The notes under the pieces are model-generated. The model did not search any database. It saw only the letters and a program-made list of their open reading frames with translations, and had not been told where the DNA came from. Of a stretch of DNA of 64,000 nucleotides, positions 22,053 to 34,730 are shown piece after piece. The DNA comes from Zerene cesonia (taxonomy: Eukaryota > Arthropoda > Insecta > Lepidoptera > Pieridae), in assembly GCF_012273895.1 (NCBI RefSeq), contig NC_052126.1, positions 943,218-1,007,217 of the forward strand, read 5' to 3'. Numbering within the stretch: the stretch's first letter is position 1; each line of letters opens with the position of its first letter. Both the position numbers and the translations under genes were made by a program.

Positions 22053-22542
22053 GTTATTATTTTTTATTATAAGATATAGATGCATCAACGTAAATATGGG
22101 GAAAATTCGGACTTTTCCATCCGAAAAACAAAATATGAGAAATAAGAGATTGGGGTTTCTATGAGTTATAGTGTGTTGAAGTACAGGACTAAAAATTGTG
22201 AAGAAATCAAATAACCATTAAGCTTTTAAAAGTATGTTTACGTTCGAGTTTGGGCTGTACCCAAAAAGAAACTATTGTTAAAAACGAGGACCCAAAATCC
22301 TTCAGAAAACGTACTCAAATGAACATGAAAATCACCGTGACGCACACCCACGGTATAATCAAAGGGAAGTGAATTTTGATATTTACTCTAGCAAAAACGC
22401 TGCCGCCCGTACCTACCCTTTACATGATGACTAAGATATTTTTCTGTAGCGCGTTACTTACAGCGGGTTAGAGTTAGTATGAGAGGTATACATAGTATTT
22501 ATGTATGTAGCTGATATTATAAATTAATCATTTCATGCAAAA

Positions 22543-22761
22543 CTATCAAACCCGGCGAACTCCGTTCCGCCACCAGATGGCTTTATGTGAAAAATGATTT
22601 TTCCGCTTTTCTGTTTTTTTTTCCTTTTTCCTGATTTTCTTTGCTATAAGCCTCACGGAGCCTGAGACCTTTTCAACGAATGCAAAAGCATGGAAATCGG
22701 TTGGTGCGTTCTGGAGTTATAGCGTCAGGAAGGAAAACCCGATTTATTTTTATATAGTAGA
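22543..22761 (-). mobile_element. Non-autonomous Helitron, family O, downstream tandem unit
   Basis: The minus strand starts TCTACTATATAAAAATAAAT and ends CCGGGTTTGATAG before T. It is joined without spacer to the 3' CTAG of the unit at 22762-22975. The two units are about 85-90 percent alike by eye. Confidence 0.75.
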
Positions 22762-22975
22762 CTAGCAAACCCGGCGAACTCCGTTTCGCCACCAGGTGGC
22801 TGTATGTGAAAAATGATTTTCCCGTTTTCTGTTAAAATTTTTCCAGAATTTTCTTTGCTATAAACCTTACGGAGCCCGAGACCTTTCCAACGAATGCAAA
22901 ACCGTGGAAATCGGTTCGTGCGTTCTGAAGTTATAGCGTCAGGAAGGAAAACCCGACTTATTTATATATAGTAGA
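22762..22975 (-). mobile_element. Non-autonomous Helitron, family O, upstream tandem unit
   Basis: The minus strand starts TCTACTATATATAAATAAG after A and ends CCGGGTTTGCTAG at the junction with the next unit. It carries GGCGAAACGGAGTTCGCC, a GC-rich pairable stretch shortly before the 3' end, as Helitrons have. Confidence 0.8.
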
Positions 22976-23904
22976 TTTCCGAACACGAGGTTCATCATAA
23001 ACCTTTTAAATATTCTGAGCTAAAATAATCCGTCGATACAATGCATTTGAGCATTTAAAAAAACACCCAATCTTAAGATTAAAAAATTATGAATATTTAG
23101 ATTTCAAAATCATCACGGATGCAATGATATATATCTATCTTAGTAAACCATATACAAATACTATTCGAATTATAAAAAAACATCCTACCTATCCTACCTA
23201 GCAATAAAATAGCCTACCTATACCTGATTTACATTATAGAAAATATTTCTTATTTGTAGAACATCCTTATTTCTTAATTAATCGTAAGTTATACGTGTTA
23301 ATAATTCTAATACCAATCATTACTTATTAAACTAATGCGTATGTTTTGTGAATTCAAAACCTGTGTGTCTAGAAATAAGGTTCATAGCAAAAAGCACCTT
23401 ATTAAAGGGATATTTTTAAGCAAAAAATCGCTACAAGTAACTCCGCTCTCTCTAAACGCACTTTAGTAAACAAGAGGTCGATTAAAGTACAATTGGGGTA
23501 AAAACCGCAAAGGGATCCCTTCGCGCCAAATGACACGAAATTACACGTTATAATGGACTCCGTATGCTATTTACGATTTTATTAACAATCTTTTATTTAT
23601 TAATGGACGCTAATTTATATTAACGCTATATATTTTATAATTCACACGCGAAATCGGAACGGGCATTCCTTATTTATTTTAGTTGTAAGTACATTTATGA
23701 TGTAAAGTGATGTTTTAAGTTCTACAAGCGTATAAAATAATAACAGTATATGCAAATTTGGTTCTGTTTTTTTTTTATATTTTTAAACGTCGTCCCAAAA
23801 ACGAAGGAGTTTTTCAATTTGCTTTTTTGCCTTAGTTATCAAGATAACTCCTTCCTTGGGTTTAACCGATTGACGTGATATGATATAAAATTATTGTCGT
23901 TTGC
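22976..23904. other. Unannotated stretch
   Basis: No gene or repeat family recognised. Confidence 0.45.
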
Positions 23905-24068
23905 TTATAAACATTTTATTTCTACCTTTTCAAAACCATTTCCTATATCCAAAGGTTGCCTGGAAGAAATCGCTTCTGAGCGATAAGGCCGCCAAATTGT
24001 ACAATATATATTGTTGGTTTTTGTTAACTATATGTGCATTGTACAATAAAGTGTTAATAAATAAATAA
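23905..24068 (+). mobile_element. LINE 3' end with (AATA)n tail
   Basis: GGTTGCCTGGAAGAAATCGC and GATAAGGCCGCC, then GTACAATAAAGTG and TTAATAAATAAATAAA. A non-LTR 3' end common in moth and butterfly genomes. No coding part kept. Related to 958-1092. Confidence 0.6.
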
Positions 24069-24478
24069 ACTTTATGATTATTCCATCTCAATTCCACAAC
24101 ATAAATTTATTGTTTTATTTGCAATTTTGAGTTTACTAAACATACATACATTTACCATACGTTATTCTTGCACATGCTTTTAATTCTATTTATTTTATTT
24201 ACTCTTATATGTATTCTCTCCATTTATTACAATAAATTCATTTAATCGAAAGAAAATAAACAAAAAAACAGCACATGTAATCTTCAATTGAGGAAGAGGG
24301 AACTCTCCTACAGGTTTTTTAAACTTATCAGGAGAGTTCCACGTATATGTAGCAACACACCCAAGCTGAATTAATAAATAAATTGCTTAAGTTTAAATGC
24401 TCTTCTAAAACATACAACTTACCGACATAAAGCTTTCATTTTATACGAGTTCCGATGAGATCCTGGACAGTCGAATGG

Positions 24479-24555
24479 TTAACACTTCGCGGCAGAAGTG
24501 ATACCTTGGCAAGCTGATACTTGACCAAGGCGTCCTTTCTGCTGCGGCATGTTAA
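24479..24555 (+). other. 77-nt imperfect hairpin, pre-miRNA-like
   Basis: Arms 24487-24509 and 24525-24547 pair over 23 positions with two mismatches and a few G-T pairs, closed by a 15-base loop. A lower stem (24479-24484 with 24550-24555) adds six pairs. No known miRNA seed was recognised on either arm, and expression is unknown. It could equally be a decayed tRNA-like or transposon fold. Confidence 0.4.
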
Positions 24556-24898
24556 AGGTTTCCAATAATCCATGTTAGGCTCTATTGAGCAAAAATTGTA
24601 ATCTATAGATGATAACGTTGAATACGAAGGTGTAGCTCTAGCTCTAGATGAAAAATTTTAAGGACTTGCTGAGTATGCATGGTTTTCTTTACTTTAAATA
24701 TTTATTTACCCATATGGGTATGTTAAACTAAATTTAACTAATAAATAATTCAATTAAAGTTCATTAGGGTATTTGCAAATTTCAATCTAAGTCCAACAGT
24801 CACATGGCGGAATTGAAACAAATATCTCGAAGAGCACAAATATAACATTTCTGCTCAAGATCGGGTGTTCACATAGTCGTGGCCAAGTTACAAGTAAT

Positions 24899-24970
24899 TA
24901 CACGCTTTTTATTAGCTTCACCTGTATGTTTGTTTGTATGTTTGTTTGTATGTTTGTTTTAATTTAGTTT
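24899..24970 (+). repeat. Family U repeat, 5' part
   Basis: ACACGCTTTTTATTAGCTTC followed by three TGTTTGTA units, as at 9499 onward. The rest is missing. Confidence 0.6.
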
Positions 24971-26542
24971 CCCCCCGTTTTTCTATAGGAAGCTGAGTTA
25001 TGTGAAATGAAAGTATAAACTCTGATATAAAGTCGTTCCAGACCTGTTGTAAAAAACTAACCTGTTGATTGAGTGTTATTAATTACATATTAATTAGAGT
25101 TATAATCTTTTCGCTACAGAATTCTCTAGAACATTCCAGAATGTTTTGCTGGTCATGCATGATTTGTTTTACGTACAATTTTAGCTCACCAATTTTCCAC
25201 TGCTTATAAAATAATATTACCTTAAGATCTACTGCCACTGAAGCACACCTGTAATAGAAATTAATATTTTTATTTTTATTATTATAGCATATATATTTAT
25301 TATATTGCAATTTCTGATTGGCCGGTTTTCTTATAAAGGCTATCCATATTAGATAAATTCCCACCAAAAGACGATCGTTTCTGGTTGATTTCAAAGTATT
25401 TCTATTTCACAAACGGCAATTTCAGAAAATTTGAGGCCGAGCCACTCCCGGATATTGCTTCAAGGGGTATTGCTGGGAGATAAAGTCCTTCCGTTTTTTA
25501 AAATTGGAAGGCATTTTTGGATTACTTTTTTAATCTATATTGTATAAAAAAATCCATACGTCATTAATTCTTGTTTAATTTTTTAAGTTTTGTTGTTAAA
25601 AATATAAACTGTATTTTTTGTCATAGTTTACCGTGCACACAATTAAACAATATAGGTATTTTGCATCCTAGACTAGGGGTCCTAGACCCTTTTTTAGACC
25701 CAAATTTAAAGTCTACGGAATAGCGCGAAAAAATAAATAGAAAGCGTCTCATACAATGTCTTCCTTACATACTTATACTTAAAAACCAACTACCATATAT
25801 ACATATATTATACTTAACGTAATAAACATGAAAATCATCAATCGTAGCACAATTCTACGAAAACTAATTCAGCGACAGTATCATGCCCAATTTCACACCT
25901 CGCAGCATAACATACGTTCAAAGATAATTCTGAAAGCTAATATCGCATTAGAACTAATTTCCTGTAACCCACTTCAAACTTTCATATTGGCTTCTAAGAG
26001 AAATATCCTATGATATGGTGTCGAAAAGCGAGGTAGCGAATTGAAATTTAGCCAAACACAGTTCAATATCGTTAAAACTACTATTAATTTTAAAGTTCCA
26101 TATTGATCCTAAGTTCCATTGGTCCATTATTAAAGTTTTACTTCTTTAGAACTCATGCGGCCATTATTAATCGGCAGGACTTGAACCGCATTCAAGAACT
26201 TCGAAATGAAACCTTGAATACGGGGGGACAAAGTTTATTTTTGAAAATTTTGCTGTAGAAGCCTCAAATATAAGTTTTCGCAGTTGCACCTTTGAGTTAT
26301 TGCAAATATGTAAATTATAGATATCTATTCGAAGACATGCACTATCCAAAAATTCGTACAATCTTTTTAATTTTTTTAAATTTTCAATTTCCCTGGGATA
26401 TTCATTTGGTATTATAATTTTTAATAGTGTTAGTGGTTTCAATTTAATTCTCAATAGTTGCCTCAGCTCACAACTTTCGCGGTTAACAATCGTGTAAATA
26501 TTAGGTTACAAATGTTTCAATTTTTGTATATAACAATCGGTT
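24971..26542. other. Unannotated stretch
   Basis: No convincing gene. An isolated B-box-like string (GGTTCAAGTCC, minus, near 26175) lacks any cloverleaf. Confidence 0.45.
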
Positions 26543-26672
26543 CATCCCGGCTATGTCTCTCTGTGATGATACAGTTTTCTAATGGTGAAAGAATTGTTAA
26601 AATCGGTGCAGTAGCTTTTGTGTGTAAACATTACCCACATTCATACAAAAACGTACATTTTTCATCGTAATA
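26543..26672 (-). mobile_element. Helitron-like fragment related to family F
   Basis: CCCGGCTATGTC, then TTTTCTAATGGTGAAAGAAT and ATCGGTGCAGTAG, then TAATATTAGT match the order in 46299-46467. The ends are decayed. Confidence 0.5.
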
Positions 26673-27654
26673 TTAGTTTATATGTGATTATATATACAAA
26701 GAAACTTCCTACTTCTTATGCAACGGAATTAAAGACTATGAAATGGCATTTTCATATATGTCTCATTCACAATGAAGCAATCCACGTAGCAGTAGCTGTA
26801 ACAAGTCAAAAACAGCAGTCACCTTTACGGCTTGTGTCATTGACGATTTTACTGCATCATTAAACACTATTTATAGTTAATTAGGAGTTAAACTTCGCGG
26901 CTGAACCGCGATTCGGAAGGTTTGAAGTTAGGCGATAAAAGATTTTATGACTCACTCCGAAATTATTGTTTGATGCACTCATTATTGTACAGTTAACTTT
27001 AATGAGTTTTTTAAATCCTAGTTAACATATTTAGTAGTAACAATATGTAATAAATAAGTAACCGACACCCAGTTTTATAGGAAGTTCATAAGAATGAAAG
27101 ATCGAACACACAGAATTAATTTACTTAACTGCTTTCGGCTTTAATACAAATTGTTGCAGTAAAAAATGTAGCTTTTTTTCTGACATTAGGATTTAATCTA
27201 AAACTAGCTTACCCCCCTTGCATTGGGGGACCTATCTATACTGCATAGCATTACAGTTTTTGATAAATGTTTAATGTACAGAACTCGTCTGGTTACTCAT
27301 TTATTATAGTATAGTTGTTGTGTTAACGTACACACAAAAAAGCAGACACCCTAATATTTATCTATCGTAATATATATATAAGAAGGTATCTCAAACCACT
27401 CAGGTAGCCGTCAGACGCAACTAAGCAGCTGTCAAACCACCACACAATTTGATGAGCTCCTAAATATTAAAGTTTACACGCCTGTAGTAATGTTCACTAC
27501 ATATTTATGAGATGGGTGTTTTTTATGAGTTATCTTATTTTTTTAGCGTATTCGATGGATTAACCTGGATCTTCTTGCGATGGTACAGTTGTTATTGTAT
27601 TCTTTTCCACTTTGATGTTTTATTATTGCATATTCATAATTTTTTGAGAAATCG
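26673..27654. other. Unannotated stretch
   Basis: A decayed Helitron end may lie at 27206 (CTAGCTTACCC). Otherwise nothing recognised. Confidence 0.4.
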
Positions 27655-27770
27655 TACCATTTTTTTATAGATACCCACGGCCCCTGGGGAAGGAGCCGTG
27701 GGTTGTGTTGGATTCCTACCGACCTAAACCCCACTCCGTTCTGACGAGCCGCTTTAGTGAACCACGGGAT
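27655..27770. repeat. Probable transposon fragment with a GC-rich hairpin
   Basis: ACCCACGGC (27673-27681) pairs exactly with GCCGTGGGT (27695-27703). Downstream GATTCCTACCGACC and CCCCACTCCG look like lepidopteran repeat DNA, but no second copy is in the window. Confidence 0.4.
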
Positions 27771-28492
27771 TTGTTTGTCTATGTTCGTCTATATATTGCT
27801 TATTAAAAAAAACATCGAAATAGACTATTGACTAGACTAGACTATAGACTGAAATCGAAAAAAAAAATATTTCATATCTCAGAGAGTAAAATATACAATA
27901 TCCATAAAATGTGTAAATGAAAGTCATTGTACTGACTCTAAATTACACTGTATAATCATGTCTTTCACTTACTAACTATGCATTACCATCGATTATAAAG
28001 AAATATAGTTCCATTATACCAATCAAAACCGCTCAAATATTAATCAAACCAATAATTATAATATAGAGGTTATTTCAAATTAATAGGTCGTTCACAATTG
28101 CCTTTTTCGCCTTACAAATACAAGGGCCTAAAGTTAAAGCTCATAAAATTTACCATATCTGAGCATGTAATCTACAGCTAGTAGGTATTGTAAAAGCGAA
28201 CGAATTCTCGTCCAAAACGTTGGTGTTGCGTAATTTAACAATTCCTTTAACTGAAACAGGTCTCCAATTAGAGGCGCGAAACTGTTACCGGAATGAAGGT
28301 GAAAAAAAATAAAAACCAGCGAGAGTCTGATTTACTCGTAATGGATTTTGTGGTGTGCGTAAATACATGTATTTAAACATATATTCTTTGTAGTTACCTA
28401 CACGTGATTGAATTGTTCATCGAATCAATTAGAATACACGTTTGGAGATTAGTAGAAAAGAAAACTGGTAGTTCAAACTCTTGCTTCTTCTC
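27771..28492. other. Unannotated stretch
   Basis: No feature recognised. Confidence 0.45.
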
Positions 28493-28652
28493 AACCGAGG
28501 AGGAGGAGGTTATCAATTCGACTGTATTTTTGTGTTTCTTACCTCACAATTTTTTAAGGGGTGAAACGATATAATTCTTTTTTTTATTTGAAAGCTAGTG
28601 CCTGCCATGTGGACCCATTAGGGTTTGGTTTGATTCAGAGAATTTGAAGACG
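28493..28652 (+). repeat. Family I repeat
   Basis: AACCGAGGAGGAGGAGG, ATCAATTCGACTGTATTTTT, ATTTGAAAGCTAGTG and GTGGACCCATTAGG follow the family order. Confidence 0.6.
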
Positions 28653-30598
28653 GTATTGTTTTTTGGAAAATGTATGTGTAATGTTGTGTATTCAAGTAGA
28701 GTTCAAAGGTTGTTTTAGGTTGTTTTAACATTAATTAGAAAAGGGCAGTTAACCTTTCATACTGAATTCTAAAAACCATATAGGGCAGATGTTTTACGGT
28801 AATTCGATGTAATGTATTACTTATAAATGTTTGTTGCTCCTAGATTCGACTACTATGATATATGATAGTTTTAAATCTGTTTGGACAACAACTTTTCCAA
28901 AAAAAAAAAACAGAGGTTCTCTATTAATTACATCATGAATTCAGTTCGATTCTTTTAATTGCTTTATACGTACTATGTTTAAAGAGTTTACATATATCAC
29001 TATAAGTCTATACTCTATAGTCGATAGTAAAATTATCAAGTCAAGTCTCGCAATGTGCCTAACAGTGATTTATGAAAATTAATTTAACAAAAAAGGAATT
29101 CCGAAAGTATTAGCCGGGCTTGTGACAAAGGCGAAATAATGAAATTACTTGAAAATTAAAGTGATTCAATCACGCCCGGAATTTGAATTGGCAACTGCGA
29201 TCATGTCGGAGCCCTTGCCTGGCAATAACAAGATGTTTTATGTCGTAAATTTATGTAGGAGTCGTTGAAATTAATTAATTTTGTATAAACAAAGGTTAAT
29301 TTTATATAATGGAGTCGCAAACAGTACAGAATTAACATTGTATAGGCAAATCATTCGATGTCGATGGTTTGACACGCATATTAAAGGTTTATCATATTGT
29401 CGGATGCAAAATGTAATATTATAAGTCATTTTTGATATTTTAAATAATATCCAATTGATGCTTTTAATTTTAGAATGTTGTTACTAACATGATTAATATT
29501 GAACTATGTAAGATTACTAAATTACCAGAGCCAGCTGATACACTCGCATAATAAATAGAAAACTAACTAAAATTACTTTAGTAAAAACTTAAAAAATTAT
29601 ATGTTATCTGACTCTTTATCACAGGAATCATTATAAAGACATATAGTTCCGTCATATATGTAGATTCTAAAAAGCATTAAAGTAGCCTAGTCAGCTTAAT
29701 TAAATAGAAATTTAATAACATATATTCCATTCAATAATAACGGAATATTAAAATAAAGGGTCGCTTACTAATGAAAGGGTATTTTCTGCGTACATAATAA
29801 ATTCACTTTATCGTGGCTTCGATTAATAAAATATTACGTGGGTTTTGGCCTATATTCGCTATTATTAGTTCAACAAGGGATTAACGCTGATGAGGTAAAA
29901 TTTTAAACTAAGTTTATATGCTTACCGATAGCGGGATATATGCTGCGTGTAGCGATATGAATTTATTTCATTACCATGCTATGATAGTCTGGTTTTATTA
30001 TATACAAATGGATGTGTTTTTAAAGTTGTTTTGCTTTATAGGTTTGAGTTTTGTGATAAATTTTTATTATTAATACATATTCTGATGTGTTATAAATTAC
30101 AAATTCATTTAATTTTGTCCACATTCAATACAATATGTAAAAGTTGATAATTTTGGTAGAAGCTTCGCGATCCCTTCTAAGATTCGACTTTTTGATTCTA
30201 TATAAAAATAAGTATACCATCTTTAAAAATCTAATTGTCCACTTACCTATACAATAGAGTAAAATCTGTTTATCTACTCATTGAAGTTAACGAGAATTTA
30301 TGGCAATGTTATTTACAATTACCAAATTCTATAGCTTCAGAGAACAAATTAAAAATGCCGTATAAATGATACGTCCAATATAAATTTTTTAACGTCCATA
30401 GCGCATTGTCTATATCACCTTATTGTTTTATATTCATGCGTTTTGTCCCCATTTCAATATATGTAAGTGAATTTCCAAAACTTGTAACGAACCATTAAAT
30501 TCTTTGTTTTTTGTTTATTAGTAGCCCAGTAGTATTCTTCTAAAAATGTACCCCAACCAAATAAAGCAAGAATTTGGCTCACACTTCATTCATTATAT
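28653..30598. other. Long unannotated, repeat-poor stretch
   Basis: About 1.9 kb in which no local repeat family, ORF or RNA gene was recognised. Either unique intergenic or intronic DNA, or repeats too old or absent elsewhere in the window. Confidence 0.5.
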
Positions 30599-30768
30599 AC
30601 CGACTTCAAAAAAAAAGAGTTCTCAATTCGACTGTTTTTTTTTGTAATCTTAACTCTTTTATTTAACGTGTGAACCGATTTTGATGAATCTTTTTTTATT
30701 TGAAAGCTGATGTGGACCGTGTGGTCTCATTTAAATTTGATGTAGTTCCGACAATTTGAAGGCAGTTT
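30599..30768 (+). repeat. Family I repeat, well preserved
   Basis: Starts ACCGACTTCAAAAAAAAAG and continues TCTCAATTCGACTG, GTGTGAACCGATTTTGATG, TTTGAAAGCTGATG and GTGTGGTCTCATTT to GACAATTTGAAGG. Used as the local reference for the family. Confidence 0.65.
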
Positions 30769-33109
30769 ATTTGTTTGTTACATACAAATTTAACTATCGA
30801 TCTTGATAAGTTCCAATAGTACGGAGTTGAAGAAAGATATCTTATAGGTTATTTTTTCTAACTCAAAATGAAACCATTGCGACCTCCATAAACGAAAACC
30901 CATTAAACCGAAGAGGGTTATAAAAACCTATAAATCAAAATATTCATTACATCGTCTAGCAAACATGAAAGGTATTTATTATTCACAGTATGAATTTGCA
31001 GTGCCTCATTTTATCCTGAATACTTATAACTCGAGAAATTTCTGCGAGGCTCCATTTGAAATATGATGTTAATCCTCGTTTTATCCTTTCAACATTTTGG
31101 GGTTAAAAAGTATTATATTAAAAAGTATAGCTGGGACGAATATGGTGCAGTAAGGCCCTAGCCTTATTAAGGCAACCGTTTGTTTATATAAACATATATA
31201 TTTAAATATAAAAGGCCGTTTATAGATAGAACAACTAATATAAAAAATGATTTTTGAAGGAAAACAGATAATTATATAAAACGATATTGTTGTGGACAAA
31301 TATTTTGCTTATTATTGGGAAACCATCGTTTCATAAAATGTATTTTTATATTTTATAACGTCTTTTCGACGTCTTTATTCGCACCTGCCTTTACGACAGA
31401 TGTTTGAAATGACAGGCAATTCATTTAACCATGATTTACCACTTATAATATTTTTAATTCGATTGTAATTCGTGCAGCAGTCAATATAAAGAAGCAAACC
31501 CTATTTTTTGCATTAAAGTTGCGACAAATATCAAAAGAAACAGTTTTAAAACCAATAAATTATACTTTTCTTTGAAACACAAATTTACCGCATTTCTGTT
31601 AAATCTTAATCTTGTGGAATACAGTACATGGGGCCCTAATCAATACCAGGACAGAGGCCCCACCCGCTCCCAAACCTGGAAATGTAATAAAATAGAATTT
31701 TCCAACCCTTCGAGTTATTAACTCGAATTCTTACTGCGAGGAATATCCATGGCCAGCGCGATTGTCCCCGGACTTAAAATTAATTCTCAGATAGGTACAT
31801 TATTTTCGGAGGATTCGCGAAATTGTCTGGAGCCAAAAAGGATTTATATAAGCTTGATAACAGCCGATTTTCATTTATCTGTGGGACTTTTTATAGGCTC
31901 GGCTTAATTCGATTGATTCTAATAGAGTTAGTTGTCGTGCCCATTTAGGACAGGGATATTGGACTACTTTCAACTGACAATCCTCGAACGATCGATAAAA
32001 GAAATAAATCTCTACTATAGTATTATAATGTGAAGCTCTCCCTGTAACTAACCGATTTAAATTTAATTTGCTACTAAGATAGCTTGAAATTATAGAAAAA
32101 ATGTAAGATAGGCTTTACCCCCAAAATCTCACAGAAACGAGAACTATGAACAAACCATTATAAACCAAATAAATAAATATAATGTTCGTCTCTTTTCTTG
32201 TGTTTAAAATCTTTGTAAACTTATAATTTAAACGCTTTAGTTGAGCAAATCTGTTAGGTTAGCATACGATAGGTGTAACTTTTAGTACATATTACTTGGC
32301 CTCCACCACTAATTCATGCACTAATTCATTGTAATTTATATTTAATAATTTATATTATAGCAGAATATAAATAAAACGTAAAGCATTAAACAAACGTATT
32401 AAAAGATATATATTATTAAAAATGTGCAAATTCAGAGAGCCCACTATAGCATTAATAAATACTATAAGGAAGATGATAATCCATGGAATCCTGTCGCTTA
32501 AGAACCACAAGTCAGTTCTGTATCGTTTATATGATTAACATATTATTCTGAATTAAAATTGACATAGTTTTAAAGTAGCAACTACAGAGTTTCTTGACAG
32601 CTCTTCTCTGTAGGAACTGCATGAAAATTCAAATATGCCTCTTAAAAAGTCTTTTTAAATAAACATATGATTCATTTCTAGTTTGGGTTTAAAGACCATG
32701 AAAAATTTAATAGATTCCTTCCAGAACCTTCCACCCTCGATGGACCAAACCCCTTGACGATATTAAACACTCGTTTTAGCATAATACTGTATCTAAATTA
32801 TTATCTTTCGGCCTAATGTACCGTGCCCGGATCTCGAGTTTGCATAAAGTTATTGAATATATTTTTATCTCCCTAATTCAATGTTCGGTAGAGAATTAAC
32901 TGCTTTGTGGGCCAGGCCTAGTTGGTTTATTTAACTATGAATGTTTGGTTTTGGGATGTATTAACATAAATTTAATTATTTTAATTAAAAATGAGTAATT
33001 ATCGATTATACTGGCGTGAAGCACTTCATCGAGTCATGATCAGCTGAAAATGCCTTTCATCGTTTTCAACAAAAGAATCTCTTACACTGCTGATCCAGGA
33101 ATGTATATA
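30769..33109. other. Long unannotated, repeat-poor stretch
   Basis: About 2.3 kb without a recognised family. 31690-31970 is of higher sequence complexity than its surroundings and may be a conserved non-coding element or a small exon. No open frame supports the latter. Confidence 0.5.
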
Positions 33110-33248
33110 TATAAAGCGGAAGAACCACTACAGTGAAACTGACTTTCAAATGAAAAAAGCTGGATTGATGTTGATACATCCGTTTGAGAGCTACGATGCC
33201 CCAGACACACAAACGGATAGCGACGTCAAATTTATAACACCCCTCTTT
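33110..33248 (+). repeat. Lepidopteran-type interspersed repeat (family W)
   Basis: AAGCGGAAGAACCACTAC, then CCGTTTGAGAGCTACGATGC, then ACACAAACGGATAGCGACG and AACACCCCTC. I know this motif series as a frequent moth and butterfly repeat. Single copy here, class unknown. Confidence 0.45.
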
Positions 33249-33492
33249 TTTCGTCGGCGGTTAATCATAGATAGATAGATTTGGCGCGATTTTTATATGA
33301 TTAGGATAGTAAAATACTGAGTACATACAGCTGCATAATACTTTTTTTTTAATATATTTAAGGAATTGGACAGAAGATGTCCGAAGTCTAGTTTAGTCTT
33401 GACATTTTATTGTACACAGCCTTAAAGAGCACGAAAATTTATCGCATGAACGCTTCGCGAAGAAATAAAGTAGCTGTTGGATATATTATATA

Positions 33493-33706
33493 CTAGTTGC
33501 GCCCCGCAGTTTCACCCGCGTAAGTCCGTATCCTGTTGGAATATCGGGATGAAAAGTTGCCTATATGTTATTCCAATTGTCCAGCTGTCTATGTACCAAA
33601 TTTCATTGTAATCGATTCAGTAGTTTTTGCGTGAAATAGCAACAAACGCACACACATCCTTACAAACTTTCGCATTTATAATATTAGTAGAATAGGATTA
33701 GTAGGA
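33493..33706 (-). mobile_element. Non-autonomous Helitron, family A
   Basis: Minus-strand 3' end GCGGGGCGCAACTAG, then T. The 5' end carries a short AGTAGGATT duplication. Complete body. It abuts the PLE piece at 33711. Confidence 0.8.
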
Positions 33707-33710
33707 TTAT

Positions 33711-33850
33711 AACCCGACGTATCGAACACTTTAGAGCGAGCGTGGTCACGGGGAGACCAATATAATGAATAATTCGCGTTTAAAATCCGTTTGGAAGTCT
33801 TTAATTTCTAAATGTATAATACTCGCGTAAAATCAAACACAAGAAAATAC
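33711..33850. mobile_element. PLE terminal fragment, rearranged
   Basis: AACCCGACGTATCGAACAC to GGGGAGACC (short left arm) joins directly to an inverted right arm that runs to GTAAAATCAAACACAAG. This copy shows the outer end complete. Confidence 0.65.
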
Positions 33851-34643
33851 CAGATTAATATGATTATTTTTCTATGAAAGACGACGCCTTACGTGAGTTT
33901 TCAATACAACTAACTAAAACTAGTTCTGACAATATGAAGACTACTTTATTTGTTTTTTCAACGAGCAAACGATTTAATTGCTTAAATTATTGGCATTAAA
34001 TCAACTCCGAACAAATAGATATCATATATTTCTGTGAATTGCACCTTTAATGGGACATTTATTTTTTAATCATCCAATATTTTTGTTAACCGCAGACTAT
34101 ATTTTAACGAACTTTTCGTAATAAATTCATAGTGGACCGCCCTGAATTTTAATGATAACATTAATTTTATCAAAGAAACATCATTTAAACATGTTAATAT
34201 CGTATGAATTTTTATTGACTCGATGACTAAAATTGTTTGGCCAAATCGAGATTCTTTCTGTTAATAAATTAGACCTTATGGGCGATAAAATAAAGTTTAT
34301 TGTTCATTTAATTCTATTTACTATTCGCAAATTAATTTAATAGCCAGGAGTTGATGAAATCGAAGCGTTATCTTTGATATTGCTTGAAGAATCAGTGTTA
34401 AATGATGTTAATTCATGCTAACTTCTATTGATAATGGAATTCATTTTACTTTTAATTCTCACTTTAGAAATTATAAATAAGCTACATATAGATCTAAATA
34501 TTTATTTTAGTTATGTTCGCCGATTATGATTGACCATTGAAAATTTAAAGATAAAATTGAAATGTATATTCAAATGTTTAATGTACAATAATAATGTTTA
34601 TAGATTTTTTTACATAAAAGTACGTGCTCAGTCTTCTAAATCT
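33851..34643. other. Unannotated AT-rich stretch
   Basis: Repeat-poor; no ORF. Several TAATTA/ATTAAT strings. Confidence 0.45.
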
Positions 34644-34730
34644 TGTCTGGCCGTGACATTTTTTCTACTTGTCCCCACCGGGAATCGAAACCAGGACGTT
34701 AACCACTGCACTAAGGATTCAGAGGCGGTA
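34644..34730 (-). mobile_element. tRNA-derived SINE family J, fragment
   Basis: The minus strand contains AGTGCAGTGGTTAACGTCC (A-box-like) and GGTTTCGATTCCCGGTGGGG (B-box), then AGTAGAAAAAATGTCACGG. Same order as 54728-54914. The downstream part is missing. Confidence 0.6.

Noticed and set aside
26165..26230. Possible tRNA gene on the minus strand
   Set aside because: A B-box-like GGTTCAAGTCC is present, but no acceptor stem, D arm or anticodon arm pairs.
26167..26454. 95-codon minus-strand ORF
   Set aside because: AT-rich composition, no recognisable motif, and the start falls beside a tRNA-like string.
31743..31790. Short first exon starting ATGGCCAGCGCG with a GTACAT donor
   Set aside because: Only about 14 codons, a weak donor, and no partner exon could be found.
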